DNA of 9,426 nt, taken from NCBI GenBank assembly GCA_964235615.1, contig CAXSEE010000169.1:1-9426 (forward strand), given 5' to 3'. Positions 1-5,989 of the stretch are shown in pieces. Position 1 is the stretch's first letter, and the number at the start of each line of letters is the position of its first letter. The position numbers and the translations under genes were made by a program. The stretch comes from Lichenicoccus sp964235615 (GTDB taxonomy: Bacteria > Pseudomonadota > Alphaproteobacteria > Acetobacterales > Acetobacteraceae). A model generated the notes under the pieces. It was not told the DNA's origin. It did not search any database and saw only the letters and a program-made list of their open reading frames with translations.

Positions 1-244
1 TGCCGAATGCGAGCCCGATCGCCGGCGCCTGTTCCGGCAGGCGCAGCACTTCCAACGCGCGGGCACGATGGTGACGGCGGCTCAGAAAGCCGCGCTCTTC
101 CAAGGCGGAGATCAGCCGGTGGATGCCGGATTTGGAACGAAGGCTAAGCGCATCCTTCATTTCATCGAAACTGGGAGAGAAGCCGGTCTCCTTGAGATGA
201 CGGTCGATGAAACTCAGCAACTCGTGCTGCTTGCGCGTGAGCAT
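1..244 (-). CDS. lexA: LexA SOS repressor, N-terminal part (gene runs off the left edge)
   Basis: LexA represses DNA-repair genes and, in the known family, cleaves itself when RecA is activated by DNA damage. The visible 81 residues are the winged-helix DNA-binding domain. They begin MLTRKQHELLSFI and continue with SFDEMKDALSLRSKSGIHRLI and ALEERGFLSRR. This is the typical alphaproteobacterial LexA N-terminus; the recognition helix lies around residues 34-46. The Ala-Gly cleavage site and the Ser/Lys protease dyad lie beyond the window. The start is the first ATG of the conserved MLTRKQ sequence. The gene follows moeA on the same strand, 157 nt away, but has its own promoter with an operator, so it is probably autoregulated. 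The gene appears intact as far as it can be read. Confidence 0.95.
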   Translation of the reverse strand, partial: MLTRKQHELLSFIDRHLKETGFSPSFDEMKDALSLRSKSGIHRLISALEERGFLSRRHHRARALEVLRLPEQAPAIGLAFG

Positions 245-333
245 CGTAACTCCCTATCCGGACACGCTTCCTGATGCCCTTCCTCACACTTCGGCAAGCC
301 CGTCCTCATGCCTCAGGGAAGCCGCCAGCGTCA

Positions 334-348
334 GAACAAACAGGAAAC
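334..348. promoter_or_regulatory. Possible second, degenerate LexA half-site pair
   Basis: GAAC, seven bases, then AAAC: one mismatch from GAAC-N7-GAAC. It lies just downstream of the predicted lexA transcription start, in the opposite orientation to the perfect box. It could be a weak accessory operator, but a one-mismatch match of this size can occur by chance. Confidence 0.2.
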
Positions 349-357
349 ACCACGCCT

Positions 358-372
358 GTTCTATATTGGTTC
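358..372. promoter_or_regulatory. LexA operator (SOS box), GTTC-N7-GTTC
   Basis: The sequence is GTTC, seven bases (TATATTG), then GTTC. This is an exact match to the direct-repeat LexA box known for alphaproteobacteria, which differs from the E. coli CTG-N10-CAG palindrome. It lies 113 nt upstream of the lexA start and overlaps the predicted -10 element, so it fits negative autoregulation of lexA. Confidence 0.8.
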
Positions 373-387
373 CTATCCCGTCGTCAA
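360..387 (-). promoter_or_regulatory. Probable lexA promoter (-35/-10)
   Basis: Read on the minus strand, TTGACG (382-387) is followed after 16 nt by TATAGA (360-365). These match the sigma-70 consensus at 5 of 6 and 4 of 6 positions. Transcription would start near 353 and leave a leader of about 110 nt before the lexA ATG at 244. The SOS box at 358-372 covers the -10 element and part of the spacer, where a repressor would block RNA polymerase. Promoter function is inferred from motif spacing and position. Confidence 0.6.
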
Positions 388-401
388 GCATGTTGACATA
401 A

Positions 402-1619
402 TTATAGACCGAACCGGTCGAGCCGGATGATTTCCACCGAAGCTCCCGCTGGCAGTGCCGGCGCATGCGGTGGGCGCAGGACCAACGCCTCGGAGACGGC
501 CAGCCGGCGCAGCATGCCGGAGTCCTGCTTCGGGAACGGGATCACCAAATAGCCGCCCTGGTCGTCGCGGGTCAGCGAGGCACGCAGATGATCGGCGCGA
601 TGGTCGTTGAGGGGCACCGGGGCTCCTAGCGTCGCATGGTCGGTTTCCAGGGCTTCCGCCTGGTTGCCGGACAACCGTGCAATGGCCGGCAACAGGAATA
701 GCAGCGTGCATACCAGCGCCGATACCGGATTTCCAGGCAGCCCGAGCACCGGGATATCCGACATGCCGCCACGCGCCAGACGGCCATGCATCAGGGGCTT
801 GCCCGGCCGCATGGCGATCTTCCAGAAGTCCACTAGGAATCCGCGCTCGCCGAGGGCGGCCTGGACCAGATCGTGGTCGCCGACGCTGGCGCCCCCCACT
901 GTTACCAGCATGTCGCAGCGCAGCCCGTCGACGCTCCCGGCGATGGCCTGGATGTCGTCCGGCGCCGGAGGCAAAATCAGCGCCTCGCCACCTGCCGCGC
1001 GTATCGCCGCCGCCAGCATCGGCGTGTTGGAGTTGGCAATGCCTCCGGGCGGGATCGGGTCGCCGGGCAGGGCGATCTCGTCGCCGGTGGCGAGCAGGGC
1101 GATCACGGGACGGCGATGGCAGGTGATCCAGGCGTGATTGGCCGCCGCGGCCACGCCGATATCGCGCGCGCCCAGCCTCCGTCCTGCCGTCAGCACGATG
1201 TCGGAATGGGCGAAATCCTGCCCCGCGCGCCGGATGTGCTTGCCTGCGGCGATCGCCCCATTCACGGTCAGGTAGTCGCCCTCCCGGACGGCATCCTCCT
1301 GGATCAGCACGCCGTCGCTGCCGTCCGGCATGAGGCTGCCGGTGAAAAGCCTGACGCATTCGCCCGCGGCCATGCGGCCTTCGAAGGGATGCCCGGCCGG
1401 AGAGGCGCCGATCACATGCAGGCGCGTGCCCGGAGTGGTGTCGGCGGCGCGCACCGCATAGCCGTCCATGGCCGAGATGTCTCCGGGGGGATTGGACAGC
1501 CTGGCCAGGATCGGTCGTGCCGTGACCCGGCCCCAGGCGGCGTCCAGCGCCACCGATTCGGGGGTAGTTGGGCACAGCCCGTCGAGAATACGGCTTCGCG
1601 CCGCCTCCACGCTCAGCAT
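402..1619 (-). CDS. moeA: Molybdopterin molybdotransferase MoeA
   Basis: MoeA inserts molybdate into adenylylated molybdopterin, the last common step of molybdenum cofactor synthesis, in the cytosol. The 405-residue product has the normal family length. Visible motifs in order are SAMDGYAVRAAD (49-60, the conserved Asp-containing segment), GSLMPDGSDGV (94-104), LLATGDE of the MogA-like domain (175-181), NSNTPML (196-202), VTVGGASVGDHD (239-250), MRPGKPLMHG (270-279) and GLPGNPVSAL (293-302). The C-terminal beta domain follows. The start ATG at 1619 gives the expected N-terminus, but its own ribosome binding site is weak. The stop codon of the upstream microprotein ORF overlaps this start (stop at 1613-1615), so translational coupling is plausible. 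lexA follows on the same strand. In many alphaproteobacteria moaC precedes moeA; it is not seen here. Confidence 0.96.
   Translation of the reverse strand: MLSVEAARSRILDGLCPTTPESVALDAAWGRVTARPILARLSNPPGDISAMDGYAVRAADTTPGTRLHVIGASPAGHPFEGRMAAGECVRLFTGSLMPDGSDGVLIQEDAVREGDYLTVNGAIAAGKHIRRAGQDFAHSDIVLTAGRRLGARDIGVAAAANHAWITCHRRPVIALLATGDEIALPGDPIPPGGIANSNTPMLAAAIRAAGGEALILPPAPDDIQAIAGSVDGLRCDMLVTVGGASVGDHDLVQAALGERGFLVDFWKIAMRPGKPLMHGRLARGGMSDIPVLGLPGNPVSALVCTLLFLLPAIARLSGNQAEALETDHATLGAPVPLNDHRADHLRASLTRDDQGGYLVIPFPKQDSGMLRRLAVSEALVLRPPHAPALPAGASVEIIRLDRFGL
407..419 (-). terminator. Small hairpin at the moeA stop, possible weak terminator
   Basis: On the minus strand, GACCG and CGGTC form a 5-bp stem with a 3-nt loop, followed by an AT-rich tail (TATAATTATG) that contains the moeA stop codon. 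The stem is short and the tail is not a pure U-run, so any termination would be inefficient and some moeA transcription could read into lexA. Confidence 0.25.
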
Positions 1620-1878
1620 GGCTCACACCAGGCGGCAGTCATGACCCAGCCGGCGGCAGCCATGACCCAGCCGGCGGCAGCCATGACAAGGATTNNNNNN
1701 NNNNNNNNNNNNNNNNNNNNNNNNNNNNNNNNNNNNNNNNNNNNNNNNNNNNNNNNNNNNNNNNNNNNNNNNNNNNNNNNNNNNNNNNNNNNNNCATGAC
1801 CCAGCCGGCGGCAGCCATGACCCAGCCGGCGGCAGCCATGACAAGGATTAGCTTGACCTTCGGCGGCAGGATGCGCAT
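1613..1878 (-). CDS. Hydrophobic microprotein with 7-residue repeats, overlapping the moeA start (interrupted by an N gap)
   Basis: No family is recognised. On the minus strand an ATG at 1878 follows a good ribosome binding site (AAGGGG at 1886-1891, 7 nt spacing). The frame begins MRILPPKVKLILV and enters the repeat (VMAAAGW, VMAAAGW), then ends VMTAAWCEPC and stops at 1613-1615, seven bases inside moeA. The recorded 100-N gap splits it. If the identical 55-nt gap flanks are one copy, the ORF is 111 nt (36 aa) and stays in frame. The repeat is 21 bp, so any number of units keeps the frame. The protein would be a single membrane helix with basic residues before it (R2, K7, K9) and a short Cys-containing tail. 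Overlap with moeA suggests the two are co-translated. The alternative is a chance ORF in repetitive DNA. Confidence 0.45.
1640..1694. repeat. 21-bp tandem repeat, left gap flank
   Basis: Two perfect 21-bp units (1640-1660 and 1661-1681), beginning CATGACCCAG, are followed by a partial unit, CATGAC, and AAGGATT. A degenerate partial unit lies just to the left (about 1625-1639). The whole 55-nt block recurs exactly at 1795-1849 on the other side of the N gap. On the minus strand each unit encodes seven residues of the hydrophobic microprotein. Confidence 0.9.
1695..1794. other. Assembly gap of exactly 100 N
   Basis: The 100 N are a placeholder for a gap of unknown length. The 55 bases before and after the gap are identical. 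That is the signature of two neighbouring contigs that share a terminal k-mer (55 is a common de Bruijn assembly k) and were scaffolded without merging. The real sequence is probably continuous here, with an uncertain number of 21-bp units. Confidence 0.9.
1795..1849. repeat. 21-bp tandem repeat, right gap flank (identical to 1640-1694)
   Basis: Units at 1795-1815 and 1816-1836 plus a partial unit match the left flank base for base over 55 nt. Identity runs exactly from the gap edge to 1849, where the left copy ends at the gap. This fits one genomic copy recorded twice better than two separate arrays. Confidence 0.9.
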
Positions 1879-1951
1879 TTTCCCGCCCCTTGAACCTCTG
1901 CCGCCACCGGGACGATCCTGATGCAGCGGGGCGGCAGTTGCGAGGATTGTC

Positions 1952-2119
1952 ATGGCCAAGACGAACACCATCCAGATCAGGCTCGTGTCCACCGCGGACA
2001 CCGGCTTTTTTTACGTCACCAAGAAGAACGCGCGGGCGCAGACTGGCAAGATGGAATTGCGCAAGTACGACCCGGTCGTGCGCAAGCACGTCGCGTTCAA
2101 GGAAGCCAAGATCAAATAG
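1952..2119 (+). CDS. rpmG: 50S ribosomal protein L33
   Basis: L33 is a small protein of the large ribosomal subunit near the E site. The 55-residue product begins MAKTNTIQIRLVSTADTGFF and contains YVTKKNARAQTGKMELRKYD and the C-terminal FKEAKIK, all typical of L33. It has no cysteine, so it is the zinc-free (C-minus) form common in proteobacteria. A GAGGA ribosome binding site (1942-1946) lies 5 nt before the ATG. It diverges from the microprotein/moeA transcription unit and converges on the FtsB-like gene, with 34 nt between the stop codons. Length and sequence are complete. Confidence 0.96.
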   Translation: MAKTNTIQIRLVSTADTGFFYVTKKNARAQTGKMELRKYDPVVRKHVAFKEAKIK

Positions 2120-2153
2120 TCCGGCTGCTGGATCGCGATACGGATCATCCGGC

Positions 2154-2483
2154 TCAGTAGAGCTTGCCGTTCTGGCCGTAGGGAACGACGATGTCGTTCT
2201 TGTCGGCCAGATTGAGCATCGCCCTGGATCGTTCGTCGAGCGTATCGGCATCGAGGGCCCCGTTGCGCAGCCCGGACACGCGCTGGTTCCAGGCCGTCTG
2301 CTCCGCGATCGCGGCCTGCTGCCCAGCCTGCGCCTGGGACAATATCTGCAACTGCTCGGAGTAGCTCCTCAGTCCGTGCGCGCCCTGGTTGGCATTCCAG
2401 ACAAAGTAGGCCACGAGGGCCAGAAAAAACGCGGGCGGCAGGGCTGCCTTGATTCGGTGCTTAACGATACGACCGAAGTTCAT
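2154..2483 (-). CDS. ftsB: Septum formation initiator family protein (FtsB/DivIC-like)
   Basis: FtsB/DivIC proteins are small bitopic membrane proteins that join the FtsL/FtsQ divisome complex. The 109 residues show a short basic N-terminus, one membrane helix (about 15-30, ALPPAFFLALVAYFVW), a coiled coil (about 35-73) rich in Gln, Ala and Leu, and a C-terminal segment, LDADTLDERSRAMLNLADKNDIVVPY, typical of the family. I chose the ATG at 2483 because AGGAA lies 8 nt upstream on the minus strand; a TTG six codons earlier has no ribosome binding site. In many alphaproteobacteria this gene sits between eno and the pyruvate dehydrogenase genes. Here a rightward guanidino-enzyme gene separates it from eno, and no pdh gene follows. 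The family is clear; the exact divisome role is inferred from the family. Confidence 0.85.
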   Translation of the reverse strand: MNFGRIVKHRIKAALPPAFFLALVAYFVWNANQGAHGLRSYSEQLQILSQAQAGQQAAIAEQTAWNQRVSGLRNGALDADTLDERSRAMLNLADKNDIVVPYGQNGKLY

Positions 2484-2615
2484 CCGGTAATTTCCTGACA
2501 ATGCTGAATTTTAGCGCCGGCGGACGCGCTCGATCCTGGATCATCTTGTCCCGGACTGACGCCGCCACCGCAAGGAAAATCTCACTCGATCCGGAATCGA
2601 CATAGGAGCTGTTGA

Positions 2616-3473
2616 ATGAACCCGGCCCAGGCGACCTATCTGCTGGTCGAACCGTCGCATTACGACGTCTCCTACTCCATCAATCCCTGGATGCGCCCCG
2701 GAACATGGGCCGAGGACCCCGCGGCCCATCGCGCCGAAGCGGACCAGGCGTTCCGCTCCCTGGAGGCGGCGCTGCGTCAGGCCGGCGCCAAAATCGAGGT
2801 CGCGGACGGGGTCGCGGGACTGCCGGACATGGTGTTTCCGGCCAATGGCGGCATCGTCCTGGACGGCCGCGCCCTGGTGGCGAAATTCCGCTACCCGCAG
2901 CGCCAAGGCGAAGAGGCGGCCTTCCAGCGCGTCTTCGCCGGCTTCCAGGCTCGCGGCCTCATCCGTGACATCGTGCAGCTCCCCGAAGGCTGTTTCCAGG
3001 AAGGTGCCGGCGACTGCATCTGGGACGCCACCCGCCGGCTGGCCTGGACCGGCTACGGCCCGCGCTCCTCGCCGCAAAGTCCCGACGTGATCGCCGACGT
3101 GTTCGGCATCGAGCTGCACCGGCTCGAGCTCGCGACGGATCGCTTCTACCACCTCGACACCTGCTTCTGCGTGCTGCCGGGCGGGGAGGTGTTGTTCTAT
3201 CCCGGCGCCTTCTCGGCGGCCGGCAACGCGCTGATCCGCGACATCGTCGGCCCCGACTTGCTGATCGAGGCCGCCGACGAGGATGCCGCGGGCTTCTGCG
3301 TCAACGCCGTCGCCCTCGACCGCACCATCGTGATGGCGACTCCCACCGATCGGCTCACCGCCGTCTTGCGCGAGCGCGGCTACGCCGTCAGCCCGGTGGC
3401 GCTGGACCCGTTCATCCTGTCCGGCGGCGGCGCCTATTGCATGACGCTGCGGCTGGACCTGCGGACGCGGTAG
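2616..3473 (+). CDS. DDAH/arginine dihydrolase-family amidinohydrolase
   Basis: This belongs to the guanidino-modifying pentein superfamily (dimethylarginine dimethylaminohydrolase, arginine deiminase, cyanobacterial arginine dihydrolase ArgZ/AgrE N-domain). The complete 285-residue protein shows PDMVFPANGG (70-79), the acidic EGAGDCIWD segment (129-137), FYHLDTCFCVLPGG with the probable catalytic His179, and SGGGAYCMTLRL with the probable nucleophile Cys275. An Asn in SINPWM (N23) and N77 lie where ArgZ-type enzymes carry Asn residues linked to full removal of the guanidino group. That comparison is from memory, so arginine dihydrolase (giving ornithine and ammonia) is a suggestion; dimethylarginine or another guanidino substrate is possible. 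AGGAG at 2604-2608, 7 nt upstream, supports the start. It is transcribed alone, divergently from the FtsB-like gene and convergently with eno. Confidence 0.85.
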   Translation: MNPAQATYLLVEPSHYDVSYSINPWMRPGTWAEDPAAHRAEADQAFRSLEAALRQAGAKIEVADGVAGLPDMVFPANGGIVLDGRALVAKFRYPQRQGEEAAFQRVFAGFQARGLIRDIVQLPEGCFQEGAGDCIWDATRRLAWTGYGPRSSPQSPDVIADVFGIELHRLELATDRFYHLDTCFCVLPGGEVLFYPGAFSAAGNALIRDIVGPDLLIEAADEDAAGFCVNAVALDRTIVMATPTDRLTAVLRERGYAVSPVALDPFILSGGGAYCMTLRLDLRTR

Positions 3474-3489
3474 AGGGTCGCCAGACCCT
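3474..3489. terminator. Short hairpin between convergent stops of the amidinohydrolase gene and eno
   Basis: AGGGTC and GACCCT form a 6-bp stem with a 4-nt loop (GCCA). It fills the 14-nt space between the two stop codons and overlaps the eno stop. There is no T-run on either side, so it is not a classical intrinsic terminator, but its position suits a bidirectional block. Confidence 0.3.
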
Positions 3490-4765
3490 AGGCACGCAGG
3501 ATCGTCCGCCCGGCGTAGCGCGCGGCCGAGCCGAGTTCCTGCTCGATGCGGATGAGCTGGTTGTATTTCGCCGTGCGGTCCGAGCGCGACAGCGAGCCGG
3601 TCTTGATCTGGCCGCAGTTGGTGGCGACGGCGAGGTCGGCGATGGTCGCGTCCTCGGTCTCGCCCGAACGATGGCTCATCACCGCGGTATAGCCGGCGCG
3701 TTGCGCGAGCTCGACCGCCTCCAGCGTCTCGCTCAGCGTGCCGATCTGGTTCACCTTGACCAGGATCGAGTTCGCCGTGCCGGCGGCGATGCCGCGACGC
3801 AGCCGCTCCGGGTTGGTCACGAACAAATCGTCGCCGACGATCTGCAGCTTGCCTCCGAGCGTCGAGGTCAGGTGCGACCAGCCTTCCCAGTCATCCTCGG
3901 CGCAGCCGTCCTCGATCGAGCTGATCGGGTAGCGCGAGGCGAGGTCGGCGAGGTAGGCGACCATGCCGCCGGCATCCAGCGACTTGCCTTCGCCCTCCAT
4001 CTCGTACTTGCCATCCCTGTAGAATTCAGTCGCGGCGCAATCGAGGGCGAACATGACGTCCTCGCCCGGCCTGTAGCCAGCCTTTTCGATGGCGCGGGTC
4101 ATGAAGCTCAGCGCCTCGTCGGCCGACTTCAGCCCGGGAGCGAAGCCGCCCTCGTCGCCGACATTGGTGTTGAAGCCGGCCTCCTTGAGGCCCTTCTTGA
4201 GTTGGGCGAAGATCTCCGAGCCGATGCGCACCGCGTCCGCCAGCGTCGGCGCGCCGACCGGCTGGATCATGAATTCCTGGATGTCGATCGGGTTGTCGGC
4301 GTGCTGGCCGCCGTTGATGATGTTCATCATCGGCACCGGCAGGGTGCGCGCGAACACGCCGCCGACATAACGGTATAGCGGCACGCCAAGCTCCTTGGCC
4401 GACGCCTTGGCCACGGCGAGCGAGACGGCGAGGATGGCGTTCGCGCCCAGGCGCGATTTATTCGGGGTGCCGTCGAGATCGATCATCGCCTCGTCGATGG
4501 CGATCTGCTCGAAGGACTCCGCACCCTGCAGGGCTTCGAGGATCTCGGTCTCGACGAAGCTGCACGCTTGCAGCACGCCCTTGCCGCCGAAACGGGACTT
4601 GTCGTTGTCGCGCAGCTCGGCAGCTTCGTGGGCGCCGGTCGAGGCGCCGGATGGCACCGCGGCACGGCCGGTGGCGCCGCTTTCCAGCTCGACATCGACC
4701 TCCACGGTCGGGTTGCCGCGGCTGTCGAGGATCTCTCTGGCAATGATGTCGGTGATGGCGCTCAT
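3488..4765 (-). CDS. eno: Enolase (phosphopyruvate hydratase)
   Basis: Enolase converts 2-phosphoglycerate to phosphoenolpyruvate in glycolysis and gluconeogenesis, in the cytosol. It is often also part of the RNA degradosome. The 425-residue protein is complete and of normal length. Visible signatures are REILDSRGNPTVEVDV near the N-terminus, VPSGASTGAHEA (37-48), NVGDEGGFAP with the acid Glu205, metal ligands Asp242 (FALDCAATEF), Glu285 (SSIEDGCAEDD) and Asp312 (IVGDDLFVTN), the base Lys337 (LVKVNQIGT), SHRSGETED (364-372) and QIKTGSLSRSDR around Lys388. AGGGG about 10 nt upstream of the ATG supports the start. It diverges from the DUF3429 gene across 154 nt that must hold both promoters; I see no convincing -35/-10 pair there. 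Confidence 0.98.
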   Translation of the reverse strand: MSAITDIIAREILDSRGNPTVEVDVELESGATGRAAVPSGASTGAHEAAELRDNDKSRFGGKGVLQACSFVETEILEALQGAESFEQIAIDEAMIDLDGTPNKSRLGANAILAVSLAVAKASAKELGVPLYRYVGGVFARTLPVPMMNIINGGQHADNPIDIQEFMIQPVGAPTLADAVRIGSEIFAQLKKGLKEAGFNTNVGDEGGFAPGLKSADEALSFMTRAIEKAGYRPGEDVMFALDCAATEFYRDGKYEMEGEGKSLDAGGMVAYLADLASRYPISSIEDGCAEDDWEGWSHLTSTLGGKLQIVGDDLFVTNPERLRRGIAAGTANSILVKVNQIGTLSETLEAVELAQRAGYTAVMSHRSGETEDATIADLAVATNCGQIKTGSLSRSDRTAKYNQLIRIEQELGSAARYAGRTILRA

Positions 4766-4919
4766 GGATCGGCGTCCCCTGCTGTTGCGGAGTATGCCGC
4801 TCCTTGCAGCATTTCATCCCGCTTTCCGCAAGTCTGCCCCTGCTTCGTGTAAGGCTCCTGGCGGCATCTGCCGGCCGTGCGGCGCGTAGCACTAGCTGAA
4901 CGACAGCAAGGTCACGACG

Positions 4920-5396
4920 ATGAAGCGGCTTCCGATCCTGGCGGTGATGCTCGGCTTGCTCGGGTTGCTGCCGTTCCTGGGCTGCACCATCGGCATCATC
5001 CTGTTCCCCGAGCAGGTGCCGGTGCCCAACCTGGTGATGGCCATCATCGCCTATGGTGCCGTGATCCTGGCCTTCCTGGGCGGGGTGCATTGGGGCTTCG
5101 CGCTCGAACCGGCGCCTTCGGTGGTGGCGCCGATGCAGGCCGCCACAGACAACAAGCGGCTGGCACTAGGGGTGATCCCGTCCTTGATAGGCTGGGCGGC
5201 ATTGCTGGTGCCGCTGGTGGCCTCGTCGATGGTGGCGGTCCTGCTGCTGATCCTGGGATTCGTGCTGACCACCGCAGTCGAGGCCCAGGCGCATCGCCGC
5301 GGTGCCGTGCCGGGCGGCTATATGGCCCTGCGCTGGCTGCTCAGCGCCATCGTGCTGGTGTGCTTGGTCGTCGTGCTGCTCGACCGCACCTTCTGA
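4920..5396 (+). CDS. DUF3429 family integral membrane protein
   Basis: The function of the family is unknown. The 158-residue protein has about five hydrophobic helices (roughly 5-28, 38-58, 82-99, 101-118 and 137-155), so it should sit in the inner membrane. The segment AIIAYGAVILAFLGGVHWGF (41-60) is the characteristic core of DUF3429, and the polar loop TDNKRLALGVIPSLIGW (76-92) also fits. AAGG (4908-4911) lies 8 nt before the ATG. The gene diverges from eno and converges on the DUF1989 gene, with only 11 nt between the stop codons, so it is probably a single-gene unit. Nothing in the sequence links it functionally to its neighbours. Confidence 0.85.
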   Translation: MKRLPILAVMLGLLGLLPFLGCTIGIILFPEQVPVPNLVMAIIAYGAVILAFLGGVHWGFALEPAPSVVAPMQAATDNKRLALGVIPSLIGWAALLVPLVASSMVAVLLLILGFVLTTAVEAQAHRRGAVPGGYMALRWLLSAIVLVCLVVVLLDRTF

Positions 5397-5407
5397 GCGA
5401 AATCGCG

Positions 5408-5989
5408 CTAGTCGATCCGGTAATGGATCGGCTTGAACGCGTGGTTGTTCGACTGCAACGCCGAGCAGGCGGTCAGGCCGATGACCAGGTCCTGCTCGGC
5501 GGCGAACCGGACATGGTCTCCGGCACGGCTGCGTGGTGGATCGACCCGCAACGCACCGGTGTCGCCGTCCACGACCACGTTCATGAACACGTTGAACGCC
5601 ACCGGGATCTGGTCCGGTGTGATCCCGAACGGCGCCAGCGCCGCGGCCAGGTTGCCGAAGCAGCCGCGATGGGGGGCCGTATCGCCATAGATGATCCGGA
5701 AGGTATCGGCCGAGCAGGGCGTCAGCAGGAAATCATGTCGCCCGACCTGGTCCTCGATGATGCGCAGCATGACGTTGCTGCGGTTCGAATAGAGCGGGTC
5801 CCCGGTGGTCAGGAAGATACGGCTCGCATAGTCCAGCGTGCGTCCCGACGAGACGACCTCCGCGGTGTCATGACGGTTGAAGGCCAGCAGATCCGCCACC
5901 TGCTCGCCTCGCGGGTCGATCACTGTCAGGACCTGGCCGCGGTCCAGCGTGAAGGCGGTCCCGGACCGAGGCGCGATCTCATGCGGCAT
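5408..5989 (-). CDS. DUF1989 family protein (urea-carboxylase-associated / carboxyguanidine deiminase-like)
   Basis: Characterised DUF1989 proteins include the CgdA/CgdB subunits of carboxyguanidine deiminase, which act between guanidine carboxylase and allophanate hydrolase. The 193-residue product shows the family pattern: SGRTLDYAS (48-56), LYSNRSNVML (67-76), LLTPCSADTF (89-98), the probable metal-binding APHRGCFGNL (105-114; His107, Cys110), AFNVFMNVVV (131-140) and SRAGDHVRFAAEQDLVIGLTAC (154-175). I start at the ATG at 5989, which has a GGAAAG site just upstream and gives an 11-nt overlap with the YqcI/YcgG gene. A start 15 codons earlier has no clear site and would overlap by 56 nt. 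The pair is clearly one operon. No guanidine carboxylase or allophanate hydrolase gene is in the window, so the CgdAB reaction cannot be assumed; a related step on an N-hydroxylated guanidino compound is an inference. Confidence 0.85.
   Translation of the reverse strand: MPHEIAPRSGTAFTLDRGQVLTVIDPRGEQVADLLAFNRHDTAEVVSSGRTLDYASRIFLTTGDPLYSNRSNVMLRIIEDQVGRHDFLLTPCSADTFRIIYGDTAPHRGCFGNLAAALAPFGITPDQIPVAFNVFMNVVVDGDTGALRVDPPRSRAGDHVRFAAEQDLVIGLTACSALQSNNHAFKPIHYRID

Noticed and set aside
383..397. GTCAA-N5-TTGAC inverted repeat near the lexA promoter
   Set aside because: The 5-bp arms are short and one arm is simply the -35 region of the lexA promoter. There is no independent support for an operator.
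373..1626. A long leftward frame of over 400 codons overlapping moeA
   Set aside because: It is the alternate reading of the moeA gene. Its translation is Arg/Gly/Pro-rich with no family motif, as expected for shadow frames in GC-rich DNA, while the moeA frame carries every family motif.
1640..1849. Short direct repeats that might be a CRISPR array
   Set aside because: The 21-bp units are directly adjacent without spacers, there are only two to three, and no cas gene is present. They form a tandem coding repeat at an assembly gap.
1853..1881. TTGACC-17-CATTTT as an rpmG promoter
   Set aside because: The -10 matches only 3 of 6 positions, and the elements lie inside the microprotein ORF. It is not strong enough to annotate.
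2484..2501. TTG start six codons upstream for the FtsB-like gene
   Set aside because: It has no ribosome binding site, whereas the ATG at 2483 has AGGAA at good spacing and gives the usual short basic N-terminus.
3437..4378. Rightward frame of 313 codons opposite eno
   Set aside because: It is a shadow of the enolase gene, with low-information Arg/Ala/Val/Asp-rich translation. Enolase is complete and unambiguous on the other strand.
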